Source: Limanda limanda
Lineage: Eukaryota > Chordata > Actinopteri > Pleuronectiformes > Pleuronectidae
Reading direction: 5' to 3'
Assembly (NCBI RefSeq): GCF_963576545.1
Contig: NC_083647.1
Coordinates: 7,853,007 to 7,917,006 of the forward strand
DNA length: 64,000 nucleotides
The position numbers and the translations under genes were made by a program. This document shows, piece by piece, positions 33,746 to 43,330 of this stretch. Positions within the stretch are counted from its first letter, which is position 1; every line of letters begins with the position of its first letter. The notes under the pieces were generated by a model. The model did not search any database and was not told where the DNA came from. It saw nothing but the letters and a program-made list of their open reading frames with translations.

Positions 33746-34226
33746 CAGTTGGCAAAGAGGGGACCCACACAGTGACCAAGCAGTGACGGGCCCTGTCGCC
33801 CGTGGAGGGAGGGGCCCCGAGCGCGACATCAACACGGACAGCAAAGAGAGGACCCATGATGAGTAATGAGAGACCCTGTGGCTCATGCACTTGTTCCAGA
33901 CCAGTCCCTCACACTCAGAGCCAGGAGTGTGAAAGCCCTCAACACTAAAAGAAAACGAATCTGGTAAAGAGTGTATCCAAGAATGTCTTTTCAATATTTC
34001 TCCTGAGGCAGAAGGAAGTGGCTGCTTCAGACAGAGATGTCAATAATCCAGTCAGGTTAACCGTGGATGGATTTGGCTTCTCTTCACTACAGTGTCGTCT
34101 ACACACAGAGGAAACCGTGTGATGTGCTGCTCATGGAATTATAGAACGATTTAAAAATGTTGGTCAGTGTTTTCCTTTGACAAACATGTACTGTAAGCGC
34201 ACAAGAACTTTTTGAACCATCACAGT

Positions 34227-34232
34227 AATAAA
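34227..34232 (+). terminator. atp6v1c2: Poly(A) signal of atp6v1c2 (AATAAA)
   Basis: The first canonical AATAAA lies 482 nt after the stop codon and is followed by a GT-rich stretch ('gcactgttgtacatc') suitable as a downstream element. Confidence 0.6.
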
Positions 34233-34304
34233 GTGGATTTCTGCATGCACTGTTGTACATCACTCAAAAAGATGAGATGGTATCAATAGAGACATAGGAA
34301 ACCC

Positions 34305-34370
34305 CAGATACATCCATCCATCTGTATCAATATCGTTTATCCTTTTGAGAGTCACCGGGGAGCCAATCAT
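34305..34370 (-). repeat. Short reverse copy of the 'ggatggatgg' retroposon tail
   Basis: The plus strand reads 'catccatccatctgtatcaa', 'tcgtttatccttttgagag' and 'tcaccggggagcc', the reverse complement of the common fish retroposon tail seen at 29615 and 43215. Confidence 0.5.
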
Positions 34371-34959
34371 TCATTTGATCATTTACGCATGCTTTTCCTA
34401 CCGTGACATGTCCAAATAGCTGAAAACGCCTCGTAAAACTCCAACTGAAGTGTGGGCAGTGGCGTTGCACTGTGGGAAATATGCTCCAGCCAGGTTCGAA
34501 GAAGAAGCCTATATTTCTGGTTTTGCTGCATGAACATTAAATCTGTTTATTCTCATTACAACAATGATAAAAACCAGTTGAACACACTTTTAACTAAAGT
34601 TTTGCTAAGTCCAGTGGGTTCTTACCTTGTTTTTTTCTTTTTAAGGACTCTTGGACATTTGAAACATGACAAGGGCCCCAAGAACACAACGTTTTTAATA
34701 AGGGTCAAGAGTATGTGGGTGTAGAATCATACTCTGAAAACTAAGCACTAACTTAATTGTCAGAAAAATGTAGTGGAGTATAAGTAAATTGCACTTGGGT
34801 AAAGTCTTGATCTTCATGTGATTGTGCGTTACATGATCACCAGATAGTGCACTGTCTCTGTTCTGTGGGACAACTAGCATCACAACATGTGTCACTGCTG
34901 TTAGAAATGTTTAGTTTTTTTTTTTTTGGAAGGTTTCCTTTAGATATTAGCAGCTCAGA

Positions 34960-35099
<140 letters not shown>

Positions 35100-35262
35100 T
35101 GGGAAGTGTTAAGAAAAGCTGGCCGATCAAACTGTGGCATTCAGCGCATGGCACAATCTGAGGAGGAAACATTTTACGCACGGAAATAATGGTCATTCAT
35201 TCTTGTTAAACACAAACGGTTTTTTAAATTTATTTTGTATTAAATGACAATTATTAACTACA

Positions 35263-36582
35263 ATGTGGACAACCCCGAAGCCCAACTACAGGAGGGGTTT
35301 CTGCGCAGAGGGGGAGGTTGCTGTGAACATCGGCGGAGTCCGGGTGGTGCTGTTCGGGGACGTGTTGAACCGCTACCCGGAGAGCAGACTGGCGGAGTTA
35401 GTGAAATGTCCAATTCAAAATCACGAAGTCATCTCCTCGCTGTGTGATGACTTCGATCCGAGTAGGAAGGAGTTCTACTTTGACCGAGACCCCGATGCCT
35501 TCAAGTGCATCATCAACGTTTACTACTTCGATGAAATCCACATCAAAAACGGCATCTGCCCCATCTGCTTCATCAAGGAGATGGAGTTCTGGAAGATAGA
35601 CAAAAGCGTTTTAGATGAGTGTTGTAAAAGTTACCTGAGTGAGAAGGAGGAGGAGCTGACGGAGATCTCAAACAAGGTGAAGGTAATATTGGAGGACATG
35701 GAGGTGGACCAGTGCTTTACGCGCGCCCAGCGGTGCCAGAGGTTCCTGTGGCGGCTGATGGAGAAGCCGGGTTCCTCCCTGGCGGCGCGCGTCATCGCCA
35801 TCGCATCCTTCCTCTCCATCCTGGTGTCGGCGGTGGTGATGTGCGTGGGAACCATCCCGGAGCTGCAGGTGTCGGACTCCGAGGGGAAGCTCGTAGAACA
35901 CCCTGTATTGGAGGGGATCGAGACCGTGTGCATGCTGTGGTTCACGGCGGAGTACCTGCTGCGTCTCGCCTCCTCTCCGAACAAGCTGAACTTCGCGTTC
36001 TCCTTCATGAACGTCATCGACTTCATGGCCATTATACCCTTCTACGTGGTGCTGTCCCTCACCCACCTCGGCACCTCGTCCATGATGGAGCTTGGGAACG
36101 TGCAGCAGGCTGTGCAGGCGCTCCGCATCATGCGTATCGCGCGTATCTTCAAGCTGGCGCGCCACTCCTCCGGACTGCAGACTCTGACCCAAGCGCTGAA
36201 GCAGAGCCTCAAAGAGCTGGGGCTGCTCCTCATGTACATGAGCGTGGGGATCTTCGTGTTCTCTGCGCTGGCCTACACCATGGAGCAGAGCCACCCGGAG
36301 ACTCTTTTCAAGAGCATCCCTCAGTCTTTCTGGTGGGCCATCATCACCATGACCACCGTGGGCTATGGAGACATCTACCCCAAGACCACGCTCGGCAAGT
36401 GCAACGCAGCCGTGAGCTTTCTGTGCGGGGTGATAGCCATCGCTCTGCCCATCCACCCCATCATTAACAACTTTGTGGTTTTCTATAATAAGCAGAAAGT
36501 GCTGGAGACCGCAGCAAAACATGAGGTGGAGCTGATGGAGCTGAAGTCTGGCAGGGAGGCGCGCAGGGAAAGTAGGGATTAA
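35263..36582 (+). CDS. kcnf1: Potassium channel modifier subunit Kv5.1 (single exon)
   Basis: Kv5.1 is an electrically silent subunit that co-assembles with Kv2 channels and modifies their gating at the plasma membrane. The 439-residue frame is intronless, as in other vertebrates. Residues 18-122 form the T1 tetramerisation domain (VNIGGVRVVLFGDVL, FYFDRDPDAF). S1 is about 175-195, S2 218-236, S3 244-265 and S4 287-300 (LRIMRIARIFKLAR, with regularly spaced basic residues). S5 is about 318-340, the pore filter TVGYGD 365-370 and S6 378-407. S6 carries PIHPII (396-401) where Kv1-4 channels have PxP, a known feature of silent subunits. The C-terminal tail after S6 is only about 30 residues; human KCNF1 is about 55 longer. 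The Met at 35263 is chosen because it leads straight into T1. A distant AATAAA is at 37602-37607. Confidence 0.95.
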   Translation: MWTTPKPNYRRGFCAEGEVAVNIGGVRVVLFGDVLNRYPESRLAELVKCPIQNHEVISSLCDDFDPSRKEFYFDRDPDAFKCIINVYYFDEIHIKNGICPICFIKEMEFWKIDKSVLDECCKSYLSEKEEELTEISNKVKVILEDMEVDQCFTRAQRCQRFLWRLMEKPGSSLAARVIAIASFLSILVSAVVMCVGTIPELQVSDSEGKLVEHPVLEGIETVCMLWFTAEYLLRLASSPNKLNFAFSFMNVIDFMAIIPFYVVLSLTHLGTSSMMELGNVQQAVQALRIMRIARIFKLARHSSGLQTLTQALKQSLKELGLLLMYMSVGIFVFSALAYTMEQSHPETLFKSIPQSFWWAIITMTTVGYGDIYPKTTLGKCNAAVSFLCGVIAIALPIHPIINNFVVFYNKQKVLETAAKHEVELMELKSGREARRESRD

Positions 36583-36896
36583 CAGTTTGAACAAGCTGAG
36601 ACTCTCTGTAACTTTTTATTGTATTGCAGAAAATCACTGTCAATCATCAAATCCACCAAATTTGAAACATGTAAAGATAACGTTTACGTGTACAAATTGA
36701 AAAGAAGCCTTTGGGACCTGCGAGCACAGAGACATCTGTACAAAGAGCCATGGTGAAAATGTTGTATTTACTCTGCTGTTGCTTTCATTTGGAAATATGT
36801 GATGTTCTGCTTCTGCCTCTGTTCCAGTTATCTCTAGCTCTTGTCATTGTGAAGACTGTTGTTATTATGAGAGTAAAACGTGTGCATGAAAAAAGA

Positions 36897-37190
36897 AGAT
36901 TAAGATACATTTATTTGTCCCAAACACATGCACAGACATGCACAAGCACACTGATGCAATTGTAGGGAAATTTAACCTCTGCTTTTAACCCATCTGGTGC
37001 AGGACACACAGAGCAGTGAGCAGCCATGTACTGCGCCCGGGGAGCAAGGTGCCTTGCTCAGGGGCACTAGACAGGGTAGGGAGAATCCTCTTGGATTTTT
37101 GGACAGATCAATCCAGGTTCGTCTTTTTGTCGTGGAGTCGAACCAGACACGACTGCCCGTAGTTTCTGCCACTAGTCCACCGCCTCTCCA
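36897..37190 (-). mobile_element. tRNA-derived SINE
   Basis: On the minus strand the head runs from 37190 with a box A-like TGGACTAGTGG and a consensus box B GGTTCGACTCC about 35 bp later, the arrangement of a Pol III promoter. The body, read on the plus strand, contains 'actgcgcccggggagcaagg' and 'tgccttgctcaggggcac', words of a very common teleost retroposon. The tail runs to about 36897. It lies 315 bp downstream of the kcnf1 stop. Confidence 0.65.
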
Positions 37191-37201
37191 AAAGTTGTTT
37201 T

Positions 37202-37273
37202 CTCCCCGTCGGGGAATTGAACCCCGGTCTCCCGCGTGACAGGCGGGGATACTATCCACTATACTAACGAGGA
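37202..37273 (-). tRNA. tRNA-Asp (GTC)
   Basis: The 72-nt minus-strand sequence folds into a standard cloverleaf. The acceptor TCCTCGT pairs with ACGGGGA and the discriminator is G. The anticodon stem CCGCC/GGCGG-type arm carries CTGTCAC, giving anticodon GTC. Box A is TAGTATAGTGG and box B GGTTCAATTCC. It differs from the usual vertebrate tRNA-Asp only at a few D- and T-loop positions. A TTTT Pol III terminator follows at 37194-37191. It may be functional or the head of a composite retroposon with the adjacent SINE. Confidence 0.8.
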
Positions 37274-37339
37274 GGTATATGAACCCGCAATCTTCGTAGT
37301 CAAGAACGGCCGAGTAAAATGTTCTCTCTGTGTTCCCAG

Positions 37340-39120
37340 ACATGTTTTCTTGTTGAACTTAAAATAGAGGGACAGGAGTAAAGAGAAACAGAATTTCTGA
37401 CTCAGATCAAAAAGGACTCATATTAGCCCAAAACTCTGGATTTTGTCCCTCATCACTTAAATTAGGGAGATGTTGGAAAAAGGGTTATTTCAGCAAACAA
37501 AACCTATTTCAGTGTTTATATTGTCACATGCCACAAATTGGGGTATTTAAAAAAATCTAAAACTGAGCCTTACAATGCAACCCCCAGAAAAAAGCTATGT
37601 AAATAAAAGAGATTCATTTCTTCAGATCAGATTACTCCAGAATTGTTTGTAGGGGAAAGTAACACTTATCCGAATGGTGAGTCGTATGGAGCAGATAGTG
37701 AAAGATAGTGTGTGACAGAACAAAAAATAATCAAGCTAAATAAACCAAGACCATGACAGTACATGTGCTTTCATTATACTTTCTAAACTTGATTAAAAAG
37801 GGGAAGCTATTCTAATTTATATTGGCCCTGGAGACATCTAACCCAGCCAGACCATCACCACAGGTGGCTGAAGACTTCCATCCACTCCTCTAGTGATGTG
37901 AATAGGATGTCAAAATATATATATATTTTTTTTAGGCGTCTGTGCAAGTTGTGTTTGACTCAGAACCGTGTGTTTGTGTGTGTGTGTGTGTATTTTGTAC
38001 TTCTGGACGAGCTTGACTTACAGACCTTGGGGAGAGAGGATATTTACCTCACTTTTTGTGAAACAGCTTCACCTGGCTTTTTGTTCGTTAAAACTTGGTT
38101 TGAAACTTCAGGATAAATTAGGTTTAATTATGAGTTAGAGCTGAGGTTGAGTTTAAATTTATTTGTGAAAGTCAGGGGCTAGAGACTGCATAATGTCAAT
38201 ATGTGTCCTCCAAAAACAGGAGCAACAGTTGGTGTGTATGTGCGTGTATGTAATGTTGGATCCTTTTCAACGGTCAAAATGTACTATACATTGTTGAATT
38301 AAATAGTCACTTTGTGTGCTTTTCCTTATTTTTACCTTTGAATTTGATTATAAACTGATGACATTTTTCAGAAGTCTGTCAGAAAACCGTGCATTACCTT
38401 TGTTTTTGGGTCTCAGAGCCTACATTTTAGAACATAGGACAAGATAGAGAATTCCCCTTGTATGCTTTGCCTCTTGTCCTATGTTCTAGGACAAGTCCTT
38501 GTCTGTGCATGTCCGTGACAAACTATTTGTTTATTTGTTTAATAGCTATTCTCATTTCCATATTTGTTCACCTCAATCAAATGTCCATGAAACTGCACAG
38601 TTCAGTGGTTACAAGAAAATGGAAATTTATATTCAAAGATTTTAAAAAATGGTTTTGTATTTACCATTTCTATAGGATTCAATACAGTTCTGTCTTTTTG
38701 TATTAACATTTGACCACTAAAGGTCTGGGATCCGTTTAACCTTGAGACTCAAGAGGCGGTGTGCCTTTTGTTGATACACCATTGATTTGTGTACCACAAC
38801 TGTGTTTGAAAAAAAGTAGTTTAATGCGTTAATTTTTCAGCCATTTTATAGAAATGATACAAGGTTAGGTTTAGTTTTAGGTTCAGGTTAGGGTTAGGTG
38901 TGTTTGTGTGTGTGTTTGTGTTGTCCAGGTATAATGTTATGGTGATCTAACTCTGTTTACACAGTCACGTACTGTTCAAGTTTACACAGGGGACTTGTCT
39001 TCTTTGTGGGAACAAAAAGTCCACACAATGTAAATAATTAAATCATGACACTTTAAGGTGAAGATGTTTTTTAAGGTTAGGGTTAAGGTAAGGCACATAG
39101 TAACTATGGTCAGGTTAATG
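37340..39120. other. Gene-poor stretch after the tRNA
   Basis: No exon, RNA gene or clear transposon was recognised. The AATAAA at 37602 might serve a long kcnf1 3' untranslated region. A short (TG)n lies at about 37974-37990. Degenerate GGTTAG words begin near 38866 and herald the telomere-like array. Confidence 0.5.
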
Positions 39121-39127
39121 TAAGGTT

Positions 39128-39220
39128 AATGTTTGGGTTAGAGTTAGGGTAAGGGTTAGGGTTAGGGGTTAGGGTTAGGGTTAGGGTAAGAGTTAGGGTT
39201 AGGGTTAGGGTTAGGGTTAG

Positions 39221-39263
<43 letters not shown>

Positions 39264-39271
39264 GGTTTAGG
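39128..39271 (+). repeat. Interstitial telomeric repeat (TTAGGG)n
   Basis: About 22 head-to-tail copies of TTAGGG with occasional variants (GTAAGAG, GGATTAGGG, TTTAGGG) lie in one orientation. Looser GGTTAG/GGTTAAGG words precede them (38866-38900 and 39058-39127). Confidence 0.95.
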
Positions 39272-41450
39272 AAATCAATGTAAAACAATCTATGATGCCG
39301 ACAGAACTGTGTGCGTGTGTGTGTGTAACCATATTTGTGTATATACCTTCATCTGCATGTTGCCGTATGAGTTTCTCTTTTCTCCAGCCTGTGAATCATG
39401 TGTGTGACATGATCCGTGTTGGTGGTCTGTGAGAAGTGGAGCTGTCCCCCTTCGGGAAAACACTTCAAAGTGAGGCTATGTACACACCCACACACGCTGA
39501 ACACTCAGAAAAACCCTGGCTCCCTCAACTCCATCTCTCTCCCACCACCACCACCCCACCCGCTGTTTCTCTCCATGTCTGAATTCTCACTCCCTCGTCT
39601 CTCCCCCTCCTCGCCCCCCTCCCAGCCTCGGATGATTATCTGTCAGCTTCACCGGCTGAGAGAGCAGCAATCAGATGCAGCGACATGTAAAGCGCTGGTG
39701 CTGTCATGTTTTTTTCAAGGGGTGGGTCGTGATGCAAACCATATAAATATTCAAATGTAAAAACTGTGTTTGCACCCTGAACGTTGAGAAAAATGAAAGA
39801 GAGGGGGATCTGTGTGAGGATGAGGAGGGATTTGAGAGACATTATCTGACATTGACTTCAACTAAATATAGCACTTCATATGTTACAGATGACTCAATCT
39901 CACTCCCGTGGCAAACACACAGGTTGAAATAACATGTTGCTGCACTGTACTGACCTTTAAAAGCCAAACAGACCCACTGACCTCGGCTCAGAATGGGCGG
40001 CTAATGTATGAACAGGTCAACGCTCGAAAGTACAATTCACTTCTCTCTGTGGCTCTCCTGCTAATGTTTGATCAATGACAACCTGTAAACCGATGCATCA
40101 AAGACGTTAAGAGGCTCTTTGTCAATACCTGGCTTCCACACGTGTGCTTTGATGCTTCACACGAGACGTCTCCCACAATCCTTTTAGTCCCAGAGTGCAC
40201 ATCAGCATCCGGAAGAGGATTTGACAGTAAATAGCTTTTGATTGAAGGAAGACTTAAAACGAATGATTAGTCATTTTTAATTAGTTCCCACAGGTAATAG
40301 TGACATTGTAGCGTGGGCGTGTGAATAGGTTGCTTTGGGTTCAGGTACGAAAAGTTTCACACACAGACACGCACACACATTCAGCCTGTTTTTCTTTAGT
40401 TTTTTCAGGTCTTTTGGGATGTATAGTTAGTACTGATGCAGCCGCTCTGCAGCAAACACACAGTGACATTTCTAAAATGGCAAATGCTGTTCATAACCAC
40501 CACTCTGTTTGTTTTTTAATCTAAGTCTGACAGTTGGGTTTGTAGAAATCTGAAGACACCAGATTATGGACCGCAAGTCAATGCATTTTTTCATAAACCT
40601 AAAAATCTATTGAACAGACTCAAACCAAAAGGTATTAAATTCACTATTGTGTTAAGACAATTTAACGCATTACATTTTCACATCTGAGAAGCTGAATCCA
40701 TCAAATATGTAGCGTATTTGTTTAAAACATCACACAAACGCTGTAATGGAGAATCAGAGTGACTCATTGATTAAGTGAATGATCTCTGTACTCTTGGTTG
40801 ATGAGGTATTCATTTGTGTAATGGCTTATTGTAGATGGATTATAATAGTAATTATTGCAGCAAACACACCACAGAACAAATTATGAAAAATTATATAAAG
40901 AAAAAAAAGAAATCTTTGCTGAGATCAAACATAACCTGATTTTATTACAAAAAAATAGACAGAGAAATATCACAAAGAAGCAAAGAAACATATACATTCA
41001 AAGTGTAAAGTGATGAAGCTAAAACAACAACAATGATAAAAAAAAGACAGTGACTGTACATATGACAAAAAGCCCAGAGTGAATGAAAATTACATCTGGA
41101 ATCACATTGTTCATGTGAACAAAGATCAGTCACTCACATGGAATTACATTCTTTCACCTATGCTATGAGTGAGTAGTACAGAAAACTAAAAAGGACAACA
41201 ATCAGGATGGCCAGACAATATACAAGAACAGTCAAAATGATCCATAACAAGCAGTGCAATGTGATAATGAGACAGTTTTGTGTTGTTGCCATCAAGAAGC
41301 TGCTTACAACCTGGTCCCATAGCAACTTCTATGGGCCCCATAGACATTTATATCAGCCATGACTCATTTGAATTTGCAAGGTTAGCCTGTTAACTGGACA
41401 GAGTACTTATTTAGCTTGTAGCCACATAACCTTGATGTTCCTGTATCAGT
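39272..41450. other. Gene-free, moderately complex intergenic DNA
   Basis: No coding exon recognised. The sub-segments 39640-39760 and 39960-40240 are relatively high-complexity and free of obvious repeats, so they are the better places to look for conserved regulatory elements, but nothing in the sequence alone proves function. Confidence 0.4.
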
Positions 41451-41506
41451 AACAAAGAAGAGCCTTTACACTAATGCCACTCTACTTGTGCAGGCTCTTC
41501 TTTGTT
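41451..41506. repeat. Perfect 15-bp inverted repeat
   Basis: AACAAAGAAGAGCCT (41451-41465) and AGGCTCTTCTTTGTT (41492-41506) are exact reverse complements separated by 26 bp. Confidence 0.9.
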
Positions 41507-41639
41507 TTCGTTGAATTGGTTCCGACCACCTGGTAGCTTGTGATGTGCGTTTAGTTTTTGTCTTTCCCTCTGTCATTATCACACATTTTCAATTAGCCGG
41601 AGAAACCATCACAACTAATGTTGGTGAGAATGAAAACAT

Positions 41640-41960
41640 TGAAGGTGACATATTATGCTCATATTTGGGTTCCTACTTTTAATTTGTGTTATGACTTGAA
41701 AATGTTTTACATGCACTAATATTCAGAAAATCACTTTCCTCGAACTGTCCAATGCTGCAGCTCCTCCTTTCAGCCTCTGTCAGAAGAACTTGTTTCTTGC
41801 TGCTGTCTCTTTAAGGCCCCCCTCCAGATAAAAGACTCTCTGGTAATAGACAATGGTGACAGTCTGGTGTTCGCAGCAATTAGCAGGGCAGGCAGCCAAT
41901 TCTTCAGATTCGAACATTAGTAAGTCAAAGTCAATGTCCTCAACATGGAGCCAGACCATG
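41640..41960 (+). repeat. Partial copy of the 'ggtgacatattatgctc' fish element
   Basis: The head 'gaaggtgacatattatgctc' at 41640 and 'gctgcagctcctcctttcag' about 110 bp later occur in the order of an abundant percomorph non-autonomous element. The opposite end was not found, so it is probably truncated. Confidence 0.5.
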
Positions 41961-41999
41961 TCTCCTTTATCTGAAGTCATGAATTAGGTGTCATTATAG

Positions 42000-43210
42000 C
42001 AACATTTCCCCGTCAGCTTTTTATTCCGTGTCAAATGAATACAGCTAATGTCCCTCACCAGCAGTGGTCCTGTTGTCATGGCTCCAGTCTTTAAATAACA
42101 GTCTCTCTCATTATTCTGCCTCAACGAAGCCTTTTTGCTTTTAGTCTGGACTCCCACATTGAATGCATGCTGCAGTTCACTGTAATAGATTTATTTGCGC
42201 AACACATTATTTCCTTGAAGTCCAAAGCACGTCATACGTCTGAATCATGACTGATATTTTAGGGTGTTGCTGAGTTCGACAGGAAAGGAGTTGAATTACC
42301 TGATATATAATAATGCTCTATCCATATCAGCAGCGCACCTGGGATAGATTACTGACTGAAGAGCAACACCTATTCACACTCGCATTCAAATTGCCATGTG
42401 TAATTTACCTTTCTGATTCAGTGCAATGCTTACACAGTACCAGAGTCTGTGGGCGGGGATGAGTCATTTCTTCCTGATTTACATGTAAAGGTGAATATAT
42501 GATATTTTATTAACTTCTTTAGCACTTACATACATTTACAGGTTTTATCAGTCTGTTAAAGTGACGTTTCTCTCAGCTTCATTCAGGCACATGCTGTATG
42601 GAAAGAATTCATTGGAAATAGTCAATGCAGATGATATGGATAAAAGTTCAAAGTAAGAGACAGCGGATCTGTTAAATCTGTCAAATCCTTTTTAGAGACC
42701 AGTTTTTGTCATTAACTCATTACTTATTAAAGCGTTACAGTAATGTGATGACTTTTTCAGTAGGCACCTTTCGTGGAGGTGATTGCCGATGAATGAAAAA
42801 AAAAGTGGCTAGTGTAGCATATTAGTTTTACTGCTGAGCAACTATAAAGTAATGACATTACCTTTTCCATGCATACTAATAACTGAGTAATTGATTACAA
42901 ATTTTGAGTACCCAATACTGTTGATGCCATTCAATCAGACTTTTGCTGTGATGGAGGTGTTAAAGAGAACCTATTAAATACAACCCAATTATAATTGCCA
43001 TTGTGCCACCATGAATGTTTCTGTAAATTATTCAAGCACTAGACCGTGCTGCAAGAAGGTTCTGGGTATAAACCTGCCAGCCAACAAAGTGCTTTGAGTT
43101 CTCCTCGAGCCCCTTTTGTCTGGGTCCTCCAACTTCCCACAGCCCAGAGACATTCAGGTGGGGAGAATCTGAGTGGTTGGTGTGTTGTGTGTGTGTTATA
43201 GTTTTTTCGT
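42000..43210. other. Gene-free intergenic DNA
   Basis: No exon, RNA or transposon was recognised. The 42110-42240 segment is repeat-free and could be a conserved element; this is only a guess. Confidence 0.4.
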
Positions 43211-43214
43211 TTCT

Positions 43215-43330
43215 GTATGTCAGTCCTGTGATGGAGACCTGTCCAGAGTGGACCACACATCTTGCCCAATGTCAGCTGGAATTGGCTGCAGCCCCCTCGT
43301 GAGCCTCAAGAGAGAAGTGGATGCATAGAT
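43215..43330 (+). repeat. Retroposon tail, second plus-strand copy
   Basis: The words 'gtcctgtgatggagacctgt', 'ccagagtggacc', 'gcccaatgtcagctggaatt' and 'ggctgcagccccctcgtgag' follow the order of the widespread fish retroposon tail also seen at 29615-29740. Confidence 0.65.

Noticed and set aside
35668..36594. 308-codon open frame antisense to kcnf1, plus a 251-codon plus-strand frame
   Set aside because: Both lie wholly inside the kcnf1 coding exon in other frames; high GC and codon bias of kcnf1 create them. No similarity to any family.
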